The notes below the pieces were generated by a model. The model ran no database searches and had not been told where the DNA came from. It saw only the letters and a program-made list of their open reading frames with translations. Positions 16,485-24,135 of a stretch of DNA of 64,000 nt are shown piece by piece. Made by a program: the position numbers and the translations under genes. Source of the stretch: Mycobacterium marinum (GTDB lineage Bacteria > Actinomycetota > Actinomycetes > Mycobacteriales > Mycobacteriaceae); NCBI RefSeq assembly GCF_003391395.1, contig NZ_CP024190.1, positions 6,014,001 to 6,078,000 on the forward strand. Reading direction: 5' to 3'. Numbering within the stretch: the first letter of the stretch is position 1; each line of letters begins with the position of its first letter.

Positions 16485-17521
16485 CGCCGCGGATTCTCCA
16501 GCTCAGCCGGCAGGGGCAGCGTCTGCGGACTCGTCCAGATGGTGTTGAACCGCTTCATCCCGACCCGGGCCACCACGTCGTCGACAAACGCTTTGCCGCG
16601 CGTGTACTGGTTGAGTTTGGCGTCGAAGCCCAACAACGCGCGCAACAACCGCTGCAGTGGCGGCTGCTTGCGTTGCCGGCGCTCGTCGAAGCGACGACGG
16701 ATGACGGCAACCGAGGGCACCACCATCGGCCCCACCGCATCCATCACGTGTTCGGCATGGCCCTCCAACAGCGTGCCCAGCGCCAGCAGCTGATCCAGCG
16801 CCTGACGCTGCGGCTCGGACTGCACGGCACGCACCACACCGAGAATCCCCGTCACATTGCCCGAATCGTCGCCAGGATCGTTGCGGTTGCGCACGAAGTT
16901 CGCCAGCCGGCTCACCACCTGTCCGATGTCGTCGGCGGGTTCGGTGGTGAGCAGACCGAGCGCCTGCTGCATGTAGCCGGCCAACCACGGGTTGGCGGTG
17001 AACTGGACCCGGTGGGCGACCTCGTGCAGGCAGACCCACAGCCGGAAATCGGATGGGTCGACCCGCAGTTGTCGCTCAACGGCGATGACGTTGGGATACA
17101 CCAGCAGCAGACCGCCCATGCCGGCCGCGTCCGCGGCGGCGAACGGATCGTACTGACCGAGAATTCCCGAGGCCACGAACGCCAGCACCGCACCCGTCTG
17201 CGCACCGGTGATACGCCCGGTGAGCAGTCCGCGCGGCTTCTCGGCCCCGTTGGTCATGGCCCGCATCGACTCCGCGGCGGCCCGTATCCACTCCGGCCGG
17301 TCCACAACGCGGGCCGCGGGCACATCACCGGTGGTGATCAAACCGGTGACGTCGCGCACCGGCGGCTCCGCTTGCTCGGCCGCGCGCATCAATTCGTCGA
17401 CCGCCTGGCGTCGGGTGTAGTCACTGGACGGCGGACCGGGGCGGGCCAGCCGCTCCCCCACCGTGGCCGCAAACTGCCAGTCGACGGTGTTGCCCAGGGT
17501 CACATCCGAGGCCGCGGTCAT
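16463..17521 (-). CDS. DUF2342 zinc-dependent metalloprotease-like protein (Rv3626c-like)
   Basis: A 352-residue soluble protein of the DUF2342 family, predicted zincin fold. It has the HExxH motif as LHEVAHRVQF near residue 160 and, about 90 residues later, LEGHAEHVMDAVGP, which supplies the third ligand pattern. No signal peptide is seen, so it acts in the cytosol. Substrate and biological role are unknown; databases sometimes call the family coenzyme-F420 biosynthesis associated. The ATG at 17521 overlaps the stop of the upstream carboxypeptidase gene (ATGA), which decides the start against a further upstream codon at 17542. Confidence 0.85.
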   Translation of the reverse strand: MTAASDVTLGNTVDWQFAATVGERLARPGPPSSDYTRRQAVDELMRAAEQAEPPVRDVTGLITTGDVPAARVVDRPEWIRAAAESMRAMTNGAEKPRGLLTGRITGAQTGAVLAFVASGILGQYDPFAAADAAGMGGLLLVYPNVIAVERQLRVDPSDFRLWVCLHEVAHRVQFTANPWLAGYMQQALGLLTTEPADDIGQVVSRLANFVRNRNDPGDDSGNVTGILGVVRAVQSEPQRQALDQLLALGTLLEGHAEHVMDAVGPMVVPSVAVIRRRFDERRQRKQPPLQRLLRALLGFDAKLNQYTRGKAFVDDVVARVGMKRFNTIWTSPQTLPLPAELENPRRWIDRVL

Positions 17522-18903
17522 GTTGTGCACCCGCAAGACCACAGCGTGGTGGCCAACGCGTCCATCGCGTTGCGTCCGTTCGGCCCGGCATCGTTGGAGA
17601 TGAACGCAAACGTGAGCACGCGTCCGCTGCTATCGGTGACCACACCGACCAAGGAGTTGATGGCGGTCAGCGAGCCGGTCTTGGCCCGCAACCAGCCCGC
17701 CGGGCCCAGGTTGGTGGCCCGGTCCAGGAAGCGTTCCCCGAGAGTGCCGCTACCGCCGGCGATCGGCAGCAGATCCAGTAGCGGGCGCAACGCGGGCTGA
17801 TCCGGCCCCGCCGCGGCCTGTATCGCGTCGTCGAGCGTCCGGGCTGTCAGCCGGTCGTCAACCGAAAGCCCACTGGAATCCACCAGCCCCGCGCCGGTGG
17901 TGTTGATGTGGGCGGTGTTCAGCCGGGTGGTCACCGCATCGACCGCGCCGCTGAAGCTGCGCGGACGGTTGATGGCGGCCGCGACCTCGCGGGCGATGCA
18001 CTCGGCCATCACGTTGTCCGAGGCGTTCATCATCTGGGAGAGCCGTTCGATCAACGGCGCCGACTGCACCACGGCCAGCTGGCGCGCCCCAGCGGGAGCC
18101 GAGGCGATGCTGACCGTTGCTGGATCCAGACCAAGGGCCCTGGCCAGTTCGCGTCCGGCGTCCAACGCCGGGGTCAGCGACCGTCGGGAGTTGACCGTGG
18201 TCGGCTGGACGCGACCGGCATCGATCATCGCCGCCTCGATCGGGGCGATGTCACCGTTGCCGACGTCGGCCGGATCCCAGCCCGGGGCCATCGTCGGCCC
18301 GGTAAAGGCGGAGATGTCGACTTGCACCGATGTCGGCGTCATGCCACTGCGGCGGATCTGATCGACCAAGTCGCTGATGCGCGCCGCGCCCCGGTACCAG
18401 GTTTCGACGCCGGGCGGTGCCGCCGACAGCGTCGGATCCCCGGCTCCGACCAACACCACCGGCCCCTGGCCGCTGGGGCTACCGGCCACCACGCGGGTGC
18501 TGATCCGGGCCTGACGGTCCAAGGTGAGCAGCGCCGCGGTGGCGGTCAGGACCTTGTTTGTCGATGCCGGCACCAGGGGTACGTCGTCGAGTTGCTGCCA
18601 AAGCACCTGGCCGGTCAGCGCATCGCTGACCCGACCGCCCAGCTTGCCCAAGTTCGGATCGGCCGCGGCCTGCGCCAGCGCGGCGGCCATCGCGCCCGAG
18701 TTGGGCACCACACCGGTGTCGGCCACGGCGGTGACCGCGGGCTTGACCGTCGGTGGACGCGGCGGCGGCACCACCAACCGCGCACTGGCCGCGCGGCCAC
18801 CGACGGTGAAGAACGCTGCGGCGGCAACGACGGCGGCGACAAACGCCAGCACGGCCACCCCAAGGAACACCTGGGTGGATTTCCGCCAACGTTTGGGACC
18901 CAT
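17518..18903 (-). CDS. D-alanyl-D-alanine carboxypeptidase/endopeptidase, PBP4 (DacB) type
   Basis: A 461-residue penicillin-binding protein of class C type 4 (Rv3627c-like), acting on peptidoglycan outside the membrane. One N-terminal TM helix lies at residues 10-35 and a Pro-rich linker follows. The three catalytic motifs are SxxK in PASTNK near 117, SxN in ASDNVM near 290 and KTG in AKTGSL near 410. An AGGAGAG site precedes the ATG at 18903; the frame continues upstream without one. It is coupled to the DUF2342 gene by a 4-nt overlap. The divergent neighbour is ppa. Confidence 0.92.
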   Translation of the reverse strand: MGPKRWRKSTQVFLGVAVLAFVAAVVAAAAFFTVGGRAASARLVVPPPRPPTVKPAVTAVADTGVVPNSGAMAAALAQAAADPNLGKLGGRVSDALTGQVLWQQLDDVPLVPASTNKVLTATAALLTLDRQARISTRVVAGSPSGQGPVVLVGAGDPTLSAAPPGVETWYRGAARISDLVDQIRRSGMTPTSVQVDISAFTGPTMAPGWDPADVGNGDIAPIEAAMIDAGRVQPTTVNSRRSLTPALDAGRELARALGLDPATVSIASAPAGARQLAVVQSAPLIERLSQMMNASDNVMAECIAREVAAAINRPRSFSGAVDAVTTRLNTAHINTTGAGLVDSSGLSVDDRLTARTLDDAIQAAAGPDQPALRPLLDLLPIAGGSGTLGERFLDRATNLGPAGWLRAKTGSLTAINSLVGVVTDSSGRVLTFAFISNDAGPNGRNAMDALATTLWSCGCTT

Positions 18904-18971
18904 AACTCTCCTGTCTTTCCGGTCCCATTGTGCCCAACCGGCCACCCAGCAGGCCCACAGGACCGCTGCAC

Positions 18972-18977
18972 TAGGGT
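18972..18977 (+). promoter_or_regulatory. Candidate -10 element for ppa
   Basis: TAGGGT matches the TANNNT -10 pattern of mycobacterial SigA promoters and lies about 67 bases upstream of the ppa ATG. There is no clear -35 hexamer, which is usual in mycobacteria. The assignment is tentative, since the 140-base divergent region must also serve the carboxypeptidase gene. Confidence 0.3.
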
Positions 18978-19043
18978 GTCACCGGACGCATTTGACCTAA
19001 TCCCAGGCCTCTTCTGGCCTCACTAAGTCAAAGGAGCCACGCG

Positions 19044-19532
19044 ATGCAATTCGACGTGACTATCGAGATTCCCAAGGGCCAGCGCAACAAGTACGAGGTC
19101 GATCACGAGACCGGCAGGGTCAAACTGGACCGCTACCTGTACACCCCGATGGCCTACCCCACCGACTACGGCTTCATCGAGGACACCCTCGGCGAGGATG
19201 GCGACCCGCTGGACGCCCTGGTACTGCTGCCGGAGCCGCTGTTCCCGGGTGTGCTGGTGGAGGCTCGGCCGGTCGGAATGTTCCGGATGGTCGACGAAAA
19301 GGGTGGCGACGACAAGGTGCTGTGCGTCCCGGCCGGCGACCATCGTTGGGACCACATCCAGGACATCGACAACGTTCCGGCGTTCGAGCTGGAAGCCATC
19401 AAGCACTTCTTTGTCCACTACAAAGACCTCGAACCGGGCAAGTTCGTCAAGGCGGCCGACTGGGTGGGCCGCGAAGAGGCCGAGGCCGAGGTGATGCGGT
19501 CGGTGGAGCGGTTCAAGACCGACGGCCACTGA
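19044..19532 (+). CDS. ppa: Inorganic pyrophosphatase, family I
   Basis: Hydrolyses pyrophosphate released by biosynthetic reactions. The 162-residue protein carries the family I signature DGDPLDALVLL near residue 52, with the three metal-binding Asp residues, and EIPKGQRNKYEVDHETG at the N-terminus. A good AAAGGAG site lies 8 bases before the ATG. It is monocistronic and convergent with the DUF475 gene, with only 8 bases between the stops. Confidence 0.96.
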   Translation: MQFDVTIEIPKGQRNKYEVDHETGRVKLDRYLYTPMAYPTDYGFIEDTLGEDGDPLDALVLLPEPLFPGVLVEARPVGMFRMVDEKGGDDKVLCVPAGDHRWDHIQDIDNVPAFELEAIKHFFVHYKDLEPGKFVKAADWVGREEAEAEVMRSVERFKTDGH

Positions 19533-19540
19533 TTTCCGGC

Positions 19541-20617
19541 TCAGCCGCCGGCTCGCCGGTTGCGCACCACGCTGTTGGTGAACGCCGCCCCGATAAACAC
19601 CACGCCGATCGATGCCGTGATCCACTCGGGGATCTGCAGGTGGTGGTCGATGGACATCAGCATGATCACCGCGAGCGCACCGATCGCCCAGTGCGCGCCG
19701 TGTTCGAGGTAGACGTAGCGGTCCAGAGCGTCCTGTCGGACCAGATAGATCGTGATCGACCGAACGAACATGGCGCCCACCAAGCCCAGCCCTAACGCGA
19801 TGACGATCGGGTCGCTCGTGATCGCGAATGCCCCGGTGACCCCGTCGAAGGAGAACGAGGCGTCGAGCACCTCGAGGTACATGAAGAGCATGAACCCGGC
19901 CTTGCCCACCGCCCCCCGGGCGACGAGTTCGCCAGGTCCGGCACCGACCTGAGGCGGCTGCAACGCCCGGCTCAATCCGTTGACCACGAGGTAGGTCACC
20001 AGACCCAGCAGCCCGGCGACCATTACGGTGCCCAGGTCGTCGCTGGAATCCGTCAACCCGGGACCAGCGAAGATCAGCGTCACGCACGCCACCATCACGT
20101 GGACCTGACCCAGCCGCCCGATCCGGGCGAACGGCGCCTCAATCCACTTCAGCCACTTGATCTCACGGTCGTTGAACACGAAATCCAGAAACAGCGTCAA
20201 CAAGAACATCCCGCCGAACGCCGCGATCTGCGGGTGGGCCGCGCTGATCAGTTTCTCGTAGCTGGGTGAGCCGTCCGGGAAGTCCAGCGCGCCGCCGGGC
20301 GGCGGGTTCAGCGCCAACCTCATCGCGCGGACCGGATCAAGACCCGCGGTAACCCAGACGATGGTCAGCGGGAACACCAACCGCATTCCGAAGACGGCAA
20401 TCACGATCCCGATGGTCAGGAACATCTGCTGCCAGAACTGGCTCATCTGCTTGAGGATCGTGGCGTTGATGATGGCGTTGTCGAACGACAGCGATATCTC
20501 CAGGATCGCCAGCACCACCAGCAGGAACAGCGCGGTCACTCCGCCGTGCCAATACCCGGCAACTAAAGCCGCCCCGGTCACCAGCAGCGACAACCCGAAC
20601 ACGCGGATCGTTGTCAT
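19541..20617 (-). CDS. DUF475 family integral membrane protein (Rv3629c-like)
   Basis: A 358-residue membrane protein with about nine hydrophobic segments. The conserved early block LEISLSFDNAIINATIL near residue 41 and the later VLDASFSFDGVTGAFAI near 235 repeat the acidic SFD pattern. The same pattern is found in TerC-type proteins, which share the fold. Metal or ion transport is suspected for such families but unproven here. The ATG at 20617 follows a GGAAAGGA site; the frame runs on upstream to 20752 without support. Confidence 0.85.
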   Translation of the reverse strand: MTTIRVFGLSLLVTGAALVAGYWHGGVTALFLLVVLAILEISLSFDNAIINATILKQMSQFWQQMFLTIGIVIAVFGMRLVFPLTIVWVTAGLDPVRAMRLALNPPPGGALDFPDGSPSYEKLISAAHPQIAAFGGMFLLTLFLDFVFNDREIKWLKWIEAPFARIGRLGQVHVMVACVTLIFAGPGLTDSSDDLGTVMVAGLLGLVTYLVVNGLSRALQPPQVGAGPGELVARGAVGKAGFMLFMYLEVLDASFSFDGVTGAFAITSDPIVIALGLGLVGAMFVRSITIYLVRQDALDRYVYLEHGAHWAIGALAVIMLMSIDHHLQIPEWITASIGVVFIGAAFTNSVVRNRRAGG

Positions 20618-20781
20618 GGGTCCTTTCCAGTGCACTTCATCTATACCCGAGAGCCCCTCAGGGCAAGCCAAAACAACGCCGAACCGGCCTGGCGAGCACC
20701 CGCGGCCCACACGCCTAGTATTTGCAAGCGTGGCTGCAAACGTGCCCAGCATCAGGTCGGTTGGCCGTTAGTGCTGCCACG

Positions 20782-22056
20782 GTGACCGAAGTAGGGGGAA
20801 CAACGGGAGCGGCGGGCGCCTCTGGGAGGGCGATCGCGCGAGGCAGCGTGGCACGCGTCGGCACCGCCACCGCGGTCACCGCGCTGTGCGGTTATACGGT
20901 GATCTATCTGGCCGCCCGGGACTTGGCTCCCAGCGGCTTCTCCGTGTTCGGGGTGTTCTGGGGCGCATTCGGCCTGGTTTCCGGCGCCGCCAACGGGCTC
21001 CTGCAAGAAGCCACGCGCGAAGTCCGCTCCGCGCGGTACCTGGACGTCGTGCCGGAAGGAGGCCGCACCCATCCCCTGCGAATCGCCGGGATGGTCGGGC
21101 TGGCCTCGGCCGTGGTGATCGCGGGCAGCTCGCCGCTGTGGAGCGGGCGGGTGTTCGTGGAGGACCGCTGGTTGTCGGTGGGACTGCTCAGTGTGGGACT
21201 GGCCGGATTCTGTCTGCATGCCACGCTTTTGGGCATGCTGGCCGGCACCAACCGGTGGTCGCACTACGGATCGTTGATGGTGACCGACGCGATAATCCGA
21301 GTGGCGGTCGCGGCGGCAACGTTTGCCATTGGGTGGGGTCTGGTCGGCTTCCTGTGGGCGACGGTGGCGGGCTCGGTCTCCTGGCTGATTCTGCTGCTGG
21401 CTTCGCCCGTCGCGCGCGCGACGGCACGCTTGCTGACGCCGGGCAGCACGGCAACGTTCCTGCGGGGTGCCGCGCATTCCATCACCGCCGCCGGTGCCAG
21501 CGCGATTCTGGTGATGGGGTTTCCGGTCCTGCTGAAGCTGACCTCCAACGAGCTCGGCCCCCAGGGCGGGGTGATCATCTTGGCGGTGACCTTGACCCGT
21601 GCGCCGCTGCTGGTGCCGCTGACCGCGATGCAGGGAAACCTCATCGCCCATTTCGTCGACGAGAGCGCGCAGCGACTGCGGGCACTGATCTCGCCGGCCG
21701 CACTCATCGGCGGTATCGGTGCGATCGGGGTGCTGGCCGCGGGAGCGGTGGGCCCGTGGTTACTGCGTTCGGCCTTCGGGCAGCAATATCAGGCCAGCGG
21801 CGCCCTGCTGGCCTGGCTGACCGCGGCCGCCGTGGCGATCGCCATGTTGACGCTCACCGGAGCCGCGGCGGTGGCGGCCGCACTGCACCGGGCTTACTCA
21901 CTAGGCTGGGTGAGCGCGACAGCGGCATCAGGGTTGCTGCTGCTGTTGCCGCTACCGCTGGAAGCCCGCACGGTGGTGGCGCTGTTGTGTGGCCCATTGG
22001 TAGGGATCGGTGTTCATCTGCTCGCGCTGGCGCGCGCCGGATACGCGAGCAGATGA
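20782..22056 (+). CDS. Polysaccharide flippase-like integral membrane protein (Rv3630-like)
   Basis: About 424 residues, almost entirely hydrophobic, with 12 or so predicted TM helices and pseudo-two-fold character, as in the MOP (Wzx/MATE-like) exporters. No catalytic motifs are visible. The start is uncertain: GTG 20782 (next residues TEVGGTTGAAG) is preferred; TTG codons at 20761 and 20722 also lie in frame. It is 35 bases upstream of the polyprenyl-phospho-GalNAc synthase gene on the same strand. That makes translocation of a polyprenyl-linked sugar its most likely job; this is inference. Confidence 0.75.
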   Translation: MTEVGGTTGAAGASGRAIARGSVARVGTATAVTALCGYTVIYLAARDLAPSGFSVFGVFWGAFGLVSGAANGLLQEATREVRSARYLDVVPEGGRTHPLRIAGMVGLASAVVIAGSSPLWSGRVFVEDRWLSVGLLSVGLAGFCLHATLLGMLAGTNRWSHYGSLMVTDAIIRVAVAAATFAIGWGLVGFLWATVAGSVSWLILLLASPVARATARLLTPGSTATFLRGAAHSITAAGASAILVMGFPVLLKLTSNELGPQGGVIILAVTLTRAPLLVPLTAMQGNLIAHFVDESAQRLRALISPAALIGGIGAIGVLAAGAVGPWLLRSAFGQQYQASGALLAWLTAAAVAIAMLTLTGAAAVAAALHRAYSLGWVSATAASGLLLLLPLPLEARTVVALLCGPLVGIGVHLLALARAGYASR

Positions 22057-22091
22057 TGGGCACTGGCCAAGCGTGTAATTTGTGGGCCTAG

Positions 22092-22805
22092 ATGGCCGTG
22101 AAAATGGATATTGATACGCATCACCCCGACGTCTGGATCGTCGTTCCCGCCTTCAACGAAGCCACCGTCATCGGCGAGGTGATCGCGCAACTGCGGTCAA
22201 CCTTCGGCCATGTGGTGTGCGTGGACGACGGCAGCACCGACGGCACCGGCGATATCGCCCTGCGGGCCGGGGCTCACGTGGTGGCTCATCCGATCAATCT
22301 GGGCCAGGGCGCGGCCATCCAGACCGGGGTCGAATACGCCCGTAAGCAGCCGGGAGCCCAGATCTTCGCCACGTTCGACGCCGACGGTCAGCACCGCGTC
22401 AAGGACCTGGCCGCCATGGTGGATCGGTTGTCGGTCGGCGACGTCGACGTGGTGATCGGAACCCGCTTCGGGCGGCCCGTCGGGAGCCGCCCGCCCCTGC
22501 TGAAGCGAATTGTGCTGCAGACCGCGGCGCGCCTGAGTCCGCGCGGTCGCCGGTTGGGCCTGACCGATACCAACAACGGCCTGCGGGTGTTCAACAAGAC
22601 CGTGGCCGATGGGCTGAACATCACCATGAGCGGGATGAGCCACGCCACCGAGTTCGTCATGCTGATCGCCGAAAACCATTGGCGCGTTGCCGAAGAACCC
22701 GTCGAGGTGCTCTACACCGACTACTCGAAGTCGAAAGGGCAGCCCCTGCTCAACGGCGTCAACATCATTTTCGACGGGTTTTTGCGAGGGAGGATACGAC
22801 GATGA
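22092..22805 (+). CDS. ppgS: Polyprenyl-phospho-N-acetylgalactosaminyl synthase, GT2 family
   Basis: A 237-residue cytoplasmic GT-A glycosyltransferase. Motifs are VVPAFNEATVI near residue 18, VCVDDGSTDGT near 43, and the DXD-like FDADGQHR near 96. Its counterpart Rv3631 (PpgS) makes polyprenyl-phosphate-GalNAc, the donor for the galactosamine substituent of mycobacterial arabinogalactan. The ATG at 22092 is used; GTG 22098 and ATG 22104 are alternatives. Its stop overlaps the next start (ATGA), matching the known functional pair with Rv3632. Confidence 0.9.
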   Translation: MAVKMDIDTHHPDVWIVVPAFNEATVIGEVIAQLRSTFGHVVCVDDGSTDGTGDIALRAGAHVVAHPINLGQGAAIQTGVEYARKQPGAQIFATFDADGQHRVKDLAAMVDRLSVGDVDVVIGTRFGRPVGSRPPLLKRIVLQTAARLSPRGRRLGLTDTNNGLRVFNKTVADGLNITMSGMSHATEFVMLIAENHWRVAEEPVEVLYTDYSKSKGQPLLNGVNIIFDGFLRGRIRR

Positions 22806-23143
22806 ACTGGATCCAGGTGCTGTTGATCGGGTCGATCATCGCGTTGCTGTTCTATCTGCTGCGCTCCCGCCGCAGCGCCCGGTCGCGGGCATGGGTCAAA
22901 GTCGGCTACGTCCTATTCGTCCTGGCCGGTATCTACGCGGTGCTGCGACCGGACGACACCACGGTGGTCGCACATTGGTTCGGAGTGCGCCGGGGCACCG
23001 ATCTGATGCTCTACGCGCTGATCATGGCGTTCAGCTTCACCACGCTGAGCACCTACATGCGGTTCAAAGACCTGGAGCTGCGCTACGCGCGGCTGGCCCG
23101 CGCCATAGCGCTCGAAGGAGCTCAGACACCGGAGCCACGCTGA
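22802..23143 (+). CDS. DUF2304 small membrane protein, PpgS accessory (Rv3632-like)
   Basis: A 113-residue protein with three hydrophobic segments (residues 3-20, 35-50 and 70-90) and a basic stretch RSRRSARSR between the first two, ending in a cytoplasmic helix RFKDLELRYARLAR. In Mtb the equivalent Rv3632 stimulates PpgS, probably by holding it at the membrane. It is coupled to ppgS by the ATGA overlap. DUF2304 proteins regularly follow GT2 dolichol/polyprenyl-phosphate synthases. Confidence 0.88.
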   Translation: MNWIQVLLIGSIIALLFYLLRSRRSARSRAWVKVGYVLFVLAGIYAVLRPDDTTVVAHWFGVRRGTDLMLYALIMAFSFTTLSTYMRFKDLELRYARLARAIALEGAQTPEPR

Positions 23144-23158
23144 GGCCGGCCCAGACAA

Positions 23159-24103
23159 TCAGCTGCCGTGGGTTCGCCGGAAGTAGTCGACGGTGCGCCG
23201 CACCCCGTCTGCCAGTTCGACTTGCGGACACCAGCCCAGCACCTCTTCGGCCCGGCTGATGTCGAGGCAGGACCGTTTCAGGTCGCCCAGCCGCGGCGGG
23301 TGAAACTCCGGGTCGTCGGGGCCGCCGACGGCCGCGGCCACAGCTGAGTGCAGTTGGCGGTCCGAGGTTTCCACGCCGGTGCCGATGTTGAACCGTTGGC
23401 CGCCGCCCACGTCGCCGCCCGCCTTGACGAAGGCATCGACGACGTCGTCGACAAACACGTAGTCGCGGGTGTTGGTGCCGTCGCCGAACACCTTGGTGGG
23501 CTTACCCGACAGCAGCGCCTGCGCGAAGATCGCCACCACCCCCGCCTCGCCGTGCGGGTCTTGGCGCGGGCCGTACACATTGGCCGGGGCGATGTGGGAA
23601 CACTCCAGGCCGTACAGATGCCGAAATGTGTTGAGGTAGATCTCCCCGGCAACCTTGCCGGCGGCATACGGCGATGCCGGGTCGGTGGGCACCCGCTCGC
23701 TGGTCGGGTACTGCGGCGGGGTGCCATAGATGGATCCGCCCGAGGAGGTATGCACCACCTTGCGGACGCCGGTGAGCCGGGCCGCTTCGGCCAGCCGCAG
23801 GGTACCGATGACATTGACCGAGGCGTCGAATTGCGGATCGGCCACCGAATGGCGGACGTCGATTTGCGCCGCCAGATGAAAAATCACTTCGGGCCGGTGC
23901 TGCTCGAAAATTGCCTGCAGATCCGCGTCCACGATGTCGGCTTCGACGAAGACATGCGCAAGGTTGTCGACCAGATGCTCGAGATTGGTCGCCCGGCCAG
24001 TTGCGAAATTATCCAGTCCGACCACCGTGTGACCGTCTGCCAGGAGACGGTCGACCAGTGTCGATCCGATGAAACCGGCCGCGCCGGTGACCAGTGCACG
24101 CAC
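23159..24103 (-). CDS. galE1: UDP-glucose/GlcNAc 4-epimerase
   Basis: A 314-residue extended short-chain dehydrogenase that interconverts UDP-glucose and UDP-galactose (or the N-acetyl forms) with bound NAD. It has the nucleotide-binding GAAGFIGS at 7-14, the LAAQIDVRHSVADP segment near 78 and the catalytic Tyr-x3-Lys in SPYAAGKV near 147, after Ser in TSSGGS. It starts at a GTG just 32 bases from the divergent gene. A -10-like TATTGT about 9 bases before the GTG suggests a nearly leaderless mRNA. It could supply UDP-GalNAc to the adjacent PpgS. Confidence 0.9.
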   Translation of the reverse strand: MRALVTGAAGFIGSTLVDRLLADGHTVVGLDNFATGRATNLEHLVDNLAHVFVEADIVDADLQAIFEQHRPEVIFHLAAQIDVRHSVADPQFDASVNVIGTLRLAEAARLTGVRKVVHTSSGGSIYGTPPQYPTSERVPTDPASPYAAGKVAGEIYLNTFRHLYGLECSHIAPANVYGPRQDPHGEAGVVAIFAQALLSGKPTKVFGDGTNTRDYVFVDDVVDAFVKAGGDVGGGQRFNIGTGVETSDRQLHSAVAAAVGGPDDPEFHPPRLGDLKRSCLDISRAEEVLGWCPQVELADGVRRTVDYFRRTHGS

Positions 24104-24135
24104 CGGCCCACAATACCGACCGGTAAGAAATAACC

